From Roseburia rectibacter (GTDB lineage: Bacteria > Bacillota > Clostridia > Lachnospirales > Lachnospiraceae), in NCBI RefSeq assembly GCF_014287515.2, contig NZ_CP092473.1, positions 895,001 to 959,000 on the forward strand: a stretch of DNA of 64,000 bases, given 5' to 3'. The notes under the pieces are model-generated. The model worked only from the letters and a program-made list of their open reading frames with translations. It searched no databases and was not told the DNA's origin. A program made the translations under genes and the position numbers. Shown in pieces: positions 9,036-16,536 of this stretch. Within the stretch, counting starts at the first letter, position 1, and each line of letters starts with the position of its first letter.

Positions 9036-10739
9036 ATGCATTATTCGAAAAGATTTATTGCCTTTGGTGGAATCGTGGCGATTGCTTTTTTGATAAAATA
9101 TAATATACCCGGTGGAGAATATGAGCAGATCGGCAGTTTCCGGGGAGCAAGTTTAGAAGCAGAAACCTGGAATCCGCTGATCGCGTCAAGTGTGAATGAT
9201 AATCTGCTGTCTGTGATCATTGACAATAAACAGTATACCAATGAAAAATATAAATTTTATATGGATGATAATTTAGACATTATGATGCCTGTTTCCATTC
9301 TGCGGGATGCGTTAAACTGCAGTGCACACATTTATGATGGGGACAGGCTGGTTGTGGAAAAACATTCCAGTGATATTTCCTTTTCACTGGATCAGGGAAC
9401 TGCTACTGTGAATGGTGATATTGAAAAGATCACATCTCCGTTTACCATGATAGAGAACGAGTATTATGTCAGTCTCAATGATCTGTCACAATATATGGAT
9501 TATACATATAGCTGGGATATGCAGGAAAATGAGGCACAGGCTGTAGATAATTCGGATGCATCGATCGTGCCGACCAGTTATGATCTAAGGGACAGAAAAC
9601 GGACAGCGGAAGTGCGTAATCAGGGAAGTTATGGAACCTGTTGGTCATTTGCAGCATTAGGAGCACTTGAATCATCGCTGCTGCCGGAGGAGAGCGCACA
9701 GTATTCAGTGGATCATATGACACTGTGTAATGGATTTAATATGACTCAGAATGATGGTGGCGAATATACCATGGGAATGGCATATCTTGCAGCATGGAAG
9801 GGACCTGTTTATGAAAAGGATGATCCTTATGGAGATGACCAGACGGATGAGAATCTTACGGCAGTAAAGCATGTGCAGGAAATGCAGATCATCGAGAGCA
9901 AGGATTACGAAAAAATAAAAGAAGCTGTATTTAAGTATGGTGGAGTGCAGACATCCATTTATAATGCACTGCGAAGCTCACAGTCTTCCTCTCCATATTA
10001 TAATAAAAGTACGAATGCCTACTGCTATATTGGTACGGAAAAGCCAAACCATGATGTTGTGATCGTCGGATGGGATGATTCTTACTCAAAGGATAATTTT
10101 AATACAGATCTTGAAGGTGATGGAGCTTTTATCTGTCAGAACAGCTGGGGCGATAATTTTGGAGAAAACGGGTTTTTTTATATCTCTTATTATGATACAA
10201 ACATTGGAACACATAATGTTGTTTATACGGATATAGAAAATACAGATAATTATGATCATATTTATCAGAGTGATCTGTGCGGCTGGGTTGGTCAGCTTGG
10301 TTACAATAAAGACAGTATCTATGGGGCAAATGTTTTTACTGCAGAGGGAAATGAAACCTTAAAGGCAGCATCTTTTTATGCAACTGGAAAAGATTCGCAG
10401 TATGAATTATATGTTGTGCGTCAGTTTGCGGATGAATCGTCTTTGGAGAAGATGATCCCGGTTGCATCCGGTAAGCTGGGAAATGCAGGTTATTATACCG
10501 TTGACTTTAATCAGGGGATTGAAGTGGATGCGGGGGAGCGTTATGCAGTTGTTTTGCATATTATTACCCCTGGATCTGTACATCCGATGGCAATTGAGTA
10601 TGCTGCGGATGAGGCGACTGAAAATGTAGACTTAGATGATGGAGAGAGTTATATCAGTGTAAATGGTTCGAAATGGGTGAGTGTTGATACCGTAGAAAAA
10701 TCGAATCTTTGTATCAAGGCATTCAGCGATAATCGATAG
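9036..10739 (+). CDS. Papain-like (C1) cell-surface protease with copper-amine-oxidase-like stalk and lectin-like tail
   Basis: A 567-residue exported cysteine protease. An N-terminal hydrophobic segment (7-24) serves as signal or anchor. Residues about 55-155 resemble the copper amine oxidase N-terminal-like stalk domain common in Firmicute surface proteins (MPVSILRDALN, YYVSLNDLSQYM). The C1 peptidase domain follows: YDLRDRK, NQGSYGTCWSFAALG with oxyanion Gln196 and nucleophile Cys202, HDVVIVGWDD with His339, and CQNSWGDNFGENGFFYISY with Asn369. All catalytic residues are present. The last ~150 residues fit the beta-rich lectin-like domain often found behind C1 peptidases in clostridia. AAGGAG precedes the ATG. 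The partner amidase gene begins 14 bp after it, suggesting joint action in the cell wall. Substrate unknown. Confidence 0.9.
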   Translation: MHYSKRFIAFGGIVAIAFLIKYNIPGGEYEQIGSFRGASLEAETWNPLIASSVNDNLLSVIIDNKQYTNEKYKFYMDDNLDIMMPVSILRDALNCSAHIYDGDRLVVEKHSSDISFSLDQGTATVNGDIEKITSPFTMIENEYYVSLNDLSQYMDYTYSWDMQENEAQAVDNSDASIVPTSYDLRDRKRTAEVRNQGSYGTCWSFAALGALESSLLPEESAQYSVDHMTLCNGFNMTQNDGGEYTMGMAYLAAWKGPVYEKDDPYGDDQTDENLTAVKHVQEMQIIESKDYEKIKEAVFKYGGVQTSIYNALRSSQSSSPYYNKSTNAYCYIGTEKPNHDVVIVGWDDSYSKDNFNTDLEGDGAFICQNSWGDNFGENGFFYISYYDTNIGTHNVVYTDIENTDNYDHIYQSDLCGWVGQLGYNKDSIYGANVFTAEGNETLKAASFYATGKDSQYELYVVRQFADESSLEKMIPVASGKLGNAGYYTVDFNQGIEVDAGERYAVVLHIITPGSVHPMAIEYAADEATENVDLDDGESYISVNGSKWVSVDTVEKSNLCIKAFSDNR

Positions 10740-10753
10740 AAAGCAGTTATTAC

Positions 10754-11815
10754 ATGGAAGATAAAGTATTAAAATTTGCGGCAGCAGTTGTTGTGGTACT
10801 TACGGCAGCAGTCTGCATTGGACTTCCTTTTTTTCCCCAGATCCATACATGGGCTGTGGAAACGAGGGAAGAACGCTTAGCAGAGCAGGAATATGCGGAA
10901 AACCAGACAGAGATGAAAGATCTTGAAATTGTTGCTGCAGATACATCAGAACAGGTTCATGGCGGACAGTTGCAGTTGAAATTGCCGGAAGATGTAACAG
11001 GATCTGATATCCAATTTACAAATGATTATGTGACACAGACGATAAGGATCAGTATTCCGGGGACAGACCGCTCTTATTTTGAAAATGGACCGATCACAGG
11101 AAGCAGTAATCACATTGCGACACTCTCCTATTCCAGTAAGGGAGAGGATGGTGTGATAGAGATCGTAATGGATCGTGTGTACGAATTAAAAACAGAATAT
11201 GACAATGCATATTATTATTTTGACTTTTTGACACCACAGGAAGTGTATGATAAAGTAGTCGTAATCGATGCGGGACACGGAGGACGTGCACCGGGAGCAA
11301 ACAAGCAGGGAGTCAATGAAAAAGAAATTGACCTTGATATCGTGCTCCAGTTAAAAAAGATACTTGATGAAGATGATCACAATATTGGTGTTTATTACAC
11401 CAGAACAGATGACAGCAACCCTACTTTTGATCAGAGGGTGCAGCTTGCAAATAAGTCGGATGCCGATCTTTTTATCAGTGTACATAACAACTCCACAAAC
11501 AGTGGAAGAATGTCCTCTGCACATGGTACGGCAGTCATGTATAATGAATCTGATGCGAGTGAACTTGGAAGCAAACGTTTTGCGCAGATCTGTTTAGAGG
11601 AAGTGACAGGACAGCTTAATAGCAGAAACCGGGGGCTTGTTGAGGGAGACAGTATCTATATCATAAGGACAAGTGAAGTTCCGGTTGCGCTGATTGAAGT
11701 TGGTTTTATGACGAATCAGGAGGAGCTTGATCTGCTGCGTTCGGAGGATTATCAGAAGGAAGCAGCACTTGGCATTTATCATGCAATACTGCGTGCATTT
11801 GAAGAAGGCTATTAG
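10754..11815 (+). CDS. N-acetylmuramoyl-L-alanine amidase (amidase_3, CwlD-like)
   Basis: Zinc amidase that cuts the bond between muramic acid and the stem peptide in peptidoglycan. The 353 residues include an N-terminal membrane segment (about 8-27) and a beta-rich AMIN-like spacer (55-160). The catalytic domain has VVIDAGHGG (His175), NEKEIDLDIVLQL (Glu189), FISVHNN (His244) and ALIEVGFMTN (catalytic Glu). All zinc ligands are present. It lies directly behind the C1 protease gene in the same orientation. Given the spore protein gene elsewhere in the window, a spore-cortex role like CwlD is possible, but the extra N-terminal domain fits a general cell-wall hydrolase equally well. Confidence 0.92.
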   Translation: MEDKVLKFAAAVVVVLTAAVCIGLPFFPQIHTWAVETREERLAEQEYAENQTEMKDLEIVAADTSEQVHGGQLQLKLPEDVTGSDIQFTNDYVTQTIRISIPGTDRSYFENGPITGSSNHIATLSYSSKGEDGVIEIVMDRVYELKTEYDNAYYYFDFLTPQEVYDKVVVIDAGHGGRAPGANKQGVNEKEIDLDIVLQLKKILDEDDHNIGVYYTRTDDSNPTFDQRVQLANKSDADLFISVHNNSTNSGRMSSAHGTAVMYNESDASELGSKRFAQICLEEVTGQLNSRNRGLVEGDSIYIIRTSEVPVALIEVGFMTNQEELDLLRSEDYQKEAALGIYHAILRAFEEGY

Positions 11816-11837
11816 TGTGAAAAATGCATTTTTCACA
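11816..11837. other. Perfect 22-bp palindrome after the amidase gene
   Basis: TGTGAAAAATG joined to CATTTTTCACA is perfectly self-complementary with no loop. It starts one base after the amidase stop codon. With no T run beyond the arm, it is either a weak terminator or a dyad protein-binding site ahead of rdgB. Confidence 0.6.
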
Positions 11838-11921
11838 TGCAAGATTTGTGATTACGCACAAACTTGAGATGCGCTTGAGGGCAGCGCAGGAATAGAGATT
11901 AGTGTGAAATGGAGAAGTGAT

Positions 11922-12518
11922 ATGAACAGAATTATTTTTGCAACCGGAAATGCCGGTAAAATGAAAGAAATCAGAGAAATTTTAGGGGATATGGATGCAG
12001 AGATCCTTTCAATGAAAGAAGCCGGAATTAAGGCAGATATTGTAGAGGACGGAACAACGTTTGAGGAAAATGCCAAAATCAAGGCACAGACAGTTGCACA
12101 GTTTACCAAAGATATCGTTCTTGCAGATGATTCCGGACTTGAAGTGGATTATCTGAACAAGGAACCGGGAGTGTATTCTGCCCGCTATATGGGGGAAAAT
12201 ACGTCTTATACGATCAAAAATCAGGCTATTTTAGACAGATTAAAGGGTGTGCCGAAGGAAAAACGTACAGCACGGTTTGTCTGCGCTATTGCGGCTGCAA
12301 TGCCAAATGGAGATGTGCTTGTTACGAGAGAAACGATTGAAGGATATATCGGAGAAAAGCCGGCAGGAAGTAATGGGTTTGGATATGATCCGATTTTTTA
12401 CGTGGACGAGTTCGGGTGTTCTACGGCAGAACTTACGGAAGAACAGAAAAATCAGATCAGTCACAGGGGTAAGGCATTGCGTGCCATGAAGGAAAAACTG
12501 AATCAGTATGGAATCTGA
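11922..12518 (+). CDS. rdgB: RdgB/HAM1-family XTP/dITP pyrophosphatase
   Basis: Hydrolyses non-canonical purine nucleoside triphosphates (XTP, dITP) to monophosphate and pyrophosphate, keeping them out of nucleic acids; cytosolic. 198 residues from the chosen start. Visible motifs are IFATGNAGKMKEI at the N-terminus, FEENAKIKA, VLADDSGLEVD (catalytic Asp), GVYSARY, and the C-terminal SNGFGYDPIFYV and SHRGKALRAM. The start at 11922 follows GGAGAAGTGAT; an ATG at 11904 would add six residues without a better site. A YfcE-like phosphoesterase gene follows within 50 bp, a gene pair seen in many clostridia. Confidence 0.95.
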   Translation: MNRIIFATGNAGKMKEIREILGDMDAEILSMKEAGIKADIVEDGTTFEENAKIKAQTVAQFTKDIVLADDSGLEVDYLNKEPGVYSARYMGENTSYTIKNQAILDRLKGVPKEKRTARFVCAIAAAMPNGDVLVTRETIEGYIGEKPAGSNGFGYDPIFYVDEFGCSTAELTEEQKNQISHRGKALRAMKEKLNQYGI

Positions 12519-12567
12519 TGTATAAAGAATGGGGATTGGAAATACATAGGATGGGGCAGGTAGCCTT

Positions 12568-13047
12568 ATGAGAGTACTGGTTATTAGCGATACACATAAA
12601 AAACATGAAAATTTAAAAGTTGTTTTAGAGAGAGTTTCCCCGGTGGATCTTGTGATCCATCTTGGAGATGCAGAAGGATATGAGGATTATATAGGGGAAC
12701 TCTGCGGCTGTCCGCTTGAAATCGTTGCGGGGAATAATGATTTTTTCTCTTCTTTGCCGCGTGAAAAGGAGATCATGGTAGGAAATTACCGTGTGTTTAT
12801 GACACATGGGCATTATTACTATGTCGGTTCCGGGATTGAGGATTTAAAGCGCGAGGCTTTAGCGCGTGGAGCGGATGTTGCAATGTTCGGACATACCCAT
12901 ATTCCGCTGATCGAATATGGTGACGGGATTGTTGTCATGAATCCCGGTAGTATTTCCTATCCGCGACAGGAGGGAAAGCGCCCTTCGTATATTCTGATGG
13001 ACATAGATAAAAAAGGTGTGGCGCACTATGAAATAGAGTATTTATAA
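12568..13047 (+). CDS. YfcE/MJ0936-type metallophosphoesterase
   Basis: A 159-residue calcineurin-like phosphodiesterase, cytosolic, with two metal ions. All five signature blocks are in order: VISDTHKKHENL, VIHLGDAEG, VAGNND, FMTHGHYYYVG and MFGHTHIPL. The length is typical of the small YfcE family. It follows rdgB closely and is likely cotranscribed. Members cleave model phosphodiesters and some cyclic nucleotides; the physiological substrate is not known. Confidence 0.92.
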   Translation: MRVLVISDTHKKHENLKVVLERVSPVDLVIHLGDAEGYEDYIGELCGCPLEIVAGNNDFFSSLPREKEIMVGNYRVFMTHGHYYYVGSGIEDLKREALARGADVAMFGHTHIPLIEYGDGIVVMNPGSISYPRQEGKRPSYILMDIDKKGVAHYEIEYL

Positions 13048-13085
13048 GAAAAATAAATTTTTTTGAAAAAATATAAAAAAAAGTG

Positions 13086-13114
13086 TTGACATTTATGTTT
13101 GAGTCCTATATAAT
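13086..13114 (+). promoter_or_regulatory. Consensus promoter of second tRNA operon
   Basis: TTGACA at 13086-13091, a 17-bp spacer, and TATAAT at 13109-13114 form a perfect sigma-A promoter about 75 bp before tRNA-Pro. Between them lies a short leader in which AAGCACTTAAGAAACTTGCTT may fold. Confidence 0.9.
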
Positions 13115-13188
13115 AACTCTTGCGTCACGGATGAGACGGAAAAGACAAGCACTTAAGAAACTTGCTTTTCAATATTAAAAGTTCATAT

Positions 13189-13263
13189 CGGGGTGTGGCT
13201 CAGCTTGGCTAGAGCGCCTGGTTTGGGACCAGGAGGTCGCAGGTTCGAATCCTGTCACCCCGA
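13189..13263 (+). tRNA. tRNA-Pro (TGG)
   Basis: Acceptor CGGGGTG pairs with CACCCCG. The anticodon loop TTTGGGA gives TGG. First gene of the second tRNA operon. Confidence 0.96.
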
Positions 13264-13269
13264 TTGTGT

Positions 13270-13340
13270 GCGGGTGTAGTTCAATGGTAGAACACCAGCC
13301 TTCCAAGCTGGATACGTGGGTTCGATTCCCATCACCCGCT
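13270..13340 (+). tRNA. tRNA-Gly (TCC)
   Basis: Acceptor GCGGGTG pairs with CACCCGC. The anticodon loop CTTCCAA gives TCC. Six bases separate it from tRNA-Pro. Confidence 0.96.
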
Positions 13341-13431
13341 TTCCATTTGCAAATTATTATGGAAAGCATAATATATGGCAACATGTTTGCTTGTGAAGCG
13401 GGCAATCAGTTGCAGGGCAGATGTGATAAAT

Positions 13432-13505
<74 letters not shown>

Positions 13506-13545
13506 TTTCCTTATTTTAATAAGGTGTCAGGCTTTATAGCCGTAT

Positions 13546-13620
13546 GGTGGGTATAGCGCAGTTGGTTAGCGCGCCAGATTGTGGCTCTGGAGGCCCAGGG
13601 TTCGAATCCCTGTATCCACC
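13546..13620 (+). tRNA. tRNA-His (GTG)
   Basis: Acceptor GTGGGTA pairs with TATCCAC and is preceded by the extra G-1 (13546) facing C73, the tRNA-His identity element. The anticodon loop TTGTGGC gives GTG. Confidence 0.96.
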
Positions 13621-13690
13621 TTTGTTGCGACTAGTGCAACAGGTCTGAAATATGACAATGTCTTTAAGATGTTGGTCTTATATTTCTTGT

Positions 13691-13762
13691 TGGGCTATCG
13701 CCAAGCGGTAAGGCACTGGATTTTGATTCCAGCATTCGCAGGTTCGAATCCTGCTAGCCCAG
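13691..13762 (+). tRNA. tRNA-Gln (TTG)
   Basis: Acceptor TGGGCTA pairs with TAGCCCA. The anticodon loop TTTTGAT gives TTG. Confidence 0.96.
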
Positions 13763-13779
13763 CTTATAATAAAATATAT

Positions 13780-13852
13780 GGGATATTAGCTCAGTTGGTA
13801 GAGCACTTGACTTTTAATCAAGTTGTCCGGGGTTCGAATCCCCGATGTCTCA
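13780..13852 (+). tRNA. tRNA-Lys (TTT)
   Basis: Acceptor GGGATAT pairs with ATGTCTC. The anticodon loop CTTTTAA gives TTT. It is the last tRNA of the operon; its downstream sequence shares 21 bases with that after tRNA-Leu(TAG). Confidence 0.96.
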
Positions 13853-13864
13853 TTAGATTGGAAA

Positions 13865-13906
13865 TAGCGGAAAACCAGTAAAATCAAGGCTTTCCGCCAT
13901 TTTTTT
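13865..13906 (+). terminator. Terminator after tRNA-Lys
   Basis: An imperfect 12-bp stem (13865-13876 with 13888-13899) precedes seven T residues. The right arm carries the block CAGTAAAATCAAGGCTTTCCG, also found after tRNA-Leu(TAG). Confidence 0.75.
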
Positions 13907-14023
13907 ACAATTTTTGAAGTGACAAAAAGTAATCAAAAGTTGATAGTTTTATGTCCGCATCGTGTCCGCAAGATCAGAGCGCCAAAACATTATTCTAAAG
14001 TCATTTCAGAAAGGTAGTAATAA
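13907..14023 (+). other. Spacer with short direct repeat, possible integration scar
   Basis: The spacer contains TGTCCGCA twice (13952-13959 and 13963-13970). Placed behind a tRNA 3' end and before a broken ORF, this could be the remnant of a site-specific insertion. No integrase is in the window, so this is inference only. Confidence 0.3.
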
Positions 14024-14275
14024 ATGAATCAGTTTTCATCAGATAAACCACAAATATTTACTCCACCCGCATTTGAAGATTTTCGCGGGTATCTGACCTT
14101 GGAAGATAATACACTGATGCAGTGGTGCGTGGATCAGGATTTTTGCGGGGAGGCAGCATGTGCTGTGCGGTACGATGATCCGAATCTTATATGGAAGGGC
14201 AGCGAATGACCAGAGGGTAAATATATCATTTCGAAAAAAGATGAAAATGCTATGTGGCTGAAAGAACTGCTTTAA
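14024..14275 (+). pseudogene. Small hypothetical ORF interrupted by an in-frame TGA
   Basis: An open frame of 61 codons starting at 14024 (with AAAGGTAG upstream) ends at TGA 14207-14209. The same frame then continues sensibly for 21 codons (PEGKYIISKKDENAMWLKELL) to TAA at 14273. The residues on both sides are polar and protein-like (AACAVRYDDPNLIWKGSE before the stop). A TGG-to-TGA nonsense change would explain it. Family unrecognised. Lying just behind a tRNA operon, it may be a leftover of a mobile element. No selenocysteine insertion element is apparent. Confidence 0.5.
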
Positions 14276-14341
14276 GACAGGTGTATGTAGCAAACAAGTA
14301 GATTTCTACTGTATAGGAATTGATATTCAGATAGATAAAAG

Positions 14342-14369
14342 AAAAATACCCCGGTCAGAGACCGGGGTA
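14342..14369 (-). terminator. Minus-strand terminator of the small cysteine-rich ORF
   Basis: Perfect 10-bp GC-rich stem TACCCCGGTC (14347-14356) with GACCGGGGTA (14360-14369), loop AGA. On the minus strand it is followed by TTTTT (14342-14346 as A on plus). It lies seven bases after the stop of the 23-codon ORF. Confidence 0.85.
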
Positions 14370-14375
14370 AATTAA

Positions 14376-14447
14376 TTAACAACCGAGGTTAAAATATTTG
14401 CAGATAGCATTAAATAACTCGGAACAGCTATTGAAATTAAAACACAT
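14376..14447 (-). CDS. 23-residue cysteine-rich peptide
   Basis: A complete expression unit on the minus strand, too short for routine gene calling. It has an AAGGAGGACGAA site, ATG at 14447, 23 codons, TAA at 14376 and a terminator at once. The peptide reads MCFNFNSCSELF then NAICKYFNLGC, with Cys at positions 2, 8, 16 and 23 and otherwise aromatic, Asn and Leu residues. A matching promoter lies upstream (14525-14553). The four near-evenly spaced cysteines suggest metal or disulfide chemistry, but the peptide could equally be a membrane-active toxin or a leader. I do not recognise a family. The signals make translation likely; function is unknown. Confidence 0.6.
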   Translation of the reverse strand: MCFNFNSCSELFNAICKYFNLGC

Positions 14448-14476
14448 AGTTTCGTCCTCCTTATTCTTATTTTATT

Positions 14477-14497
14477 GATTGCGGTCATCTTGCAATC
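14477..14497 (-). other. Small leader hairpin upstream of the 23-residue ORF
   Basis: GATTGC and GCAATC (14477-14482, 14492-14497) can pair around a nine-base loop in the minus-strand 5' leader, about 30 bp before the ATG. It might tune translation or RNA stability. Confidence 0.3.
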
Positions 14498-14524
14498 TTT
14501 TTGTATCGGCCGATTACATAAAGA

Positions 14525-14553
14525 ATTGTAACAATTATGTAACATTTTCGCAA
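14525..14553 (-). promoter_or_regulatory. Promoter for the 23-residue ORF
   Basis: On the minus strand, TTGCGA (14548-14553) lies 17 bp before TACAAT (14525-14530). The leader to the ATG is about 70 bases. Confidence 0.65.
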
Positions 14554-14694
14554 TAGGAGTATTATGGAAGTAATGGAAAGGATTAGTGTATGTGTCAAAA
14601 GCGGAAAAAGTAGAAAGATCTGTGACAAAAGGCTTGTGGTATGACCAGATTTTTGCTAATATGTTCAAAGATAAATGAAAGGCGGTATTTTAAT

Positions 14695-15699
14695 ATGCAT
14701 ATGGCAGATGCGCTTGTTGCGCCGGCGGTTGCGACAACAATGTATCTTTGCTCAGCAGCAGCGGGCGGATATTCAGTAAGACAGGTAAGGGCGTTAGATG
14801 AGCCTAAGAAAGTTCCAGTTATGGGAGTTATGGGAGCTTTTGTTTTTGCAACCCAGATGATCAATTTTACAATTCCGGGAACAGGATCTTCCGGACATTT
14901 GTGCGGAGGAATGCTGCTTTCTGCATTACTTGGACCTTACGCAGGATTTCTTACCATGATAGGGGTTCTTTTGATACAGTGTCTGTTGTTTGCGGATGGC
15001 GGACTTTTAGCGCTTGGCTGTAATATATGGAATATGGCATTCTATGGATGTTTTATAGGAGCATTGCTGATCTGGAAGCCAATGATGCGTCGGGGAGCAT
15101 CCAAAAAGAAGATTATTGCAGCATCTGTGCTGGGGTGTGTACTGACATTGCAGATGGGAGCATTTTCTGTTACATTAGAGACACTTGTTTCCGGTATTAC
15201 GGAGCTTCCGTTTGGGACATTTGTGGCAGTGATGCAGCCGATCCATCTTGCAATCGGTCTGGTCGAGGGATTGATCACGGCAGCAGTGCTTTGCTTTGTA
15301 TATGAGGCAAGACCGGAGCTGCTCTGGGGTACAGATGAAAGTACACAGAAACAGACATCACGTTTTTCTTTGAAAAAGACAGTGACGATTCTCGCAGTTT
15401 TAACTGTTTTGATCGGTGGCGGACTTTCTCTGTTTGCTTCAGCATATCCGGACGGACTGGAATGGTCTATGGAAAAGGTTGCAGGAACCACAGAGTTAGA
15501 TGCAAAAGGAACAGCATATAAGACGGCAGCAGAGATTCAGGAGCATACAGCGCTGCTTCCGGATTATGCATTTAAAAACAATGAGGGCATGGCAGGAACA
15601 TCGTTTTCCGGTGTAGCTGGTGCAGCAGTGGTTGTAGTTGTATGTATCGGAGGCTGTTATCTATTTAAATTTTTTGGAAAGAATCAAAAGCATGAGTAA
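14695..15699 (+). CDS. cbiM: ECF-type cobalt/nickel transporter substrate component, CbiM/NikM fused to a PDGLE (NikN-like) domain
   Basis: Membrane substrate-binding component of an energy-coupling-factor importer for Co2+ or Ni2+. The start at 14695 gives MHMADALVAP; in CbiM/NikM the first residues with His2 bind the metal, so an upstream ATG at 14641 would bury this and is rejected. AAAGGCGG lies before the chosen ATG. 334 residues contain about six membrane segments (SSGHLCGGMLLSALLGPYAGF and FADGGLLALGCNIWNMAF are typical). The last ~100 residues form the extra two-helix domain with PDGLEW (NikN/CbiN type), so no separate cbiN is needed. It overlaps cbiQ by 8 bp. No cobalamin riboswitch is visible upstream, leaving metal choice open. 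Confidence 0.92.
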   Translation: MHMADALVAPAVATTMYLCSAAAGGYSVRQVRALDEPKKVPVMGVMGAFVFATQMINFTIPGTGSSGHLCGGMLLSALLGPYAGFLTMIGVLLIQCLLFADGGLLALGCNIWNMAFYGCFIGALLIWKPMMRRGASKKKIIAASVLGCVLTLQMGAFSVTLETLVSGITELPFGTFVAVMQPIHLAIGLVEGLITAAVLCFVYEARPELLWGTDESTQKQTSRFSLKKTVTILAVLTVLIGGGLSLFASAYPDGLEWSMEKVAGTTELDAKGTAYKTAAEIQEHTALLPDYAFKNNEGMAGTSFSGVAGAAVVVVVCIGGCYLFKFFGKNQKHE

Positions 15700-16489
15700 A
15701 ATTCAAAGGGCAGTTTCTGAGATTAAAAGTATCGAGGAACTGGCAAATGAAGACAGGTGGGTGAACCAGGTTCACCCTCTTGTAAAATTATGTGTGACAA
15801 TTTTGTATATAGGGACAGTTGTTTCTTTTTCTAAGTATAACCTGAGTGGACTGCTTGTGATGGCAGTTTATCCGGTTATTCTTTTTATTATGAATGAAAT
15901 TTCTGTAAAGGATGCGTTATGGCGGATGCGTGTTGTGCTGCCGCTTGTCTGTGTGGCAGGTATATTTAATCCTTTTTTTGACAGGCAGATCGTAATGAAT
16001 GTGGGACAGATTGAAATTAGTGGTGGAGTGATTTCAATGCTGACCTTGATGATAAAAGGAGTTTTTGCGGTTCTGGCATCGTATCTTCTGATTGCGACAA
16101 CAACGATCGAAAAAATCTGCTTCGCACTTGAGATATGTCGTCTGCCAAAAGTCATTGTGATGCAGGTATGGCTGATTTACCGGTATATTTCTGTATTGCT
16201 GGCAGAAACACAGCGGGTGGTGCAGGCATATGAACTTAGGGCACCGGGACAGAAAGGCATTCATTTTAAGGTGTGGGGATCTCTGATGGGACAGATGCTG
16301 ATCCGAAGCATGGACAGGGCAGAGTTGATTTATGAAAGTATGTGTCTGCGCGGGTTTCAGGGAATATTTGGACTGAAAAAAGAGATACGGTTTTGTATGA
16401 AAGACGCAGTGTATCTTGTTTTATGGATCGCGGTGTTTACTATATTGCGATGTTTTGCGGTTGGACAACTGGTGGGAACTTTGTTTTAG
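15692..16489 (+). CDS. cbiQ: ECF transporter transmembrane component CbiQ (EcfT)
   Basis: Couples the ATPase to the substrate component in the cobalt/nickel importer. 265 residues with about five hydrophobic helices. The cytoplasmic coupling motifs are visible as RAELIYESMCLRGF (the A-R-G type motif of EcfT) and VQAYELRAPGQ. The start at 15692 overlaps the end of cbiM in ATGAGTAA fashion, implying translational coupling; a longer frame from 15638 is overlap only. The ATPase gene follows 47 bp later. Confidence 0.92.
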   Translation: MSKIQRAVSEIKSIEELANEDRWVNQVHPLVKLCVTILYIGTVVSFSKYNLSGLLVMAVYPVILFIMNEISVKDALWRMRVVLPLVCVAGIFNPFFDRQIVMNVGQIEISGGVISMLTLMIKGVFAVLASYLLIATTTIEKICFALEICRLPKVIVMQVWLIYRYISVLLAETQRVVQAYELRAPGQKGIHFKVWGSLMGQMLIRSMDRAELIYESMCLRGFQGIFGLKKEIRFCMKDAVYLVLWIAVFTILRCFAVGQLVGTLF

Positions 16490-16536
16490 ATGGTAAAGAG
16501 AAACTGTTTTGTGACAGATGAAAGAGAGAGGAAAAT

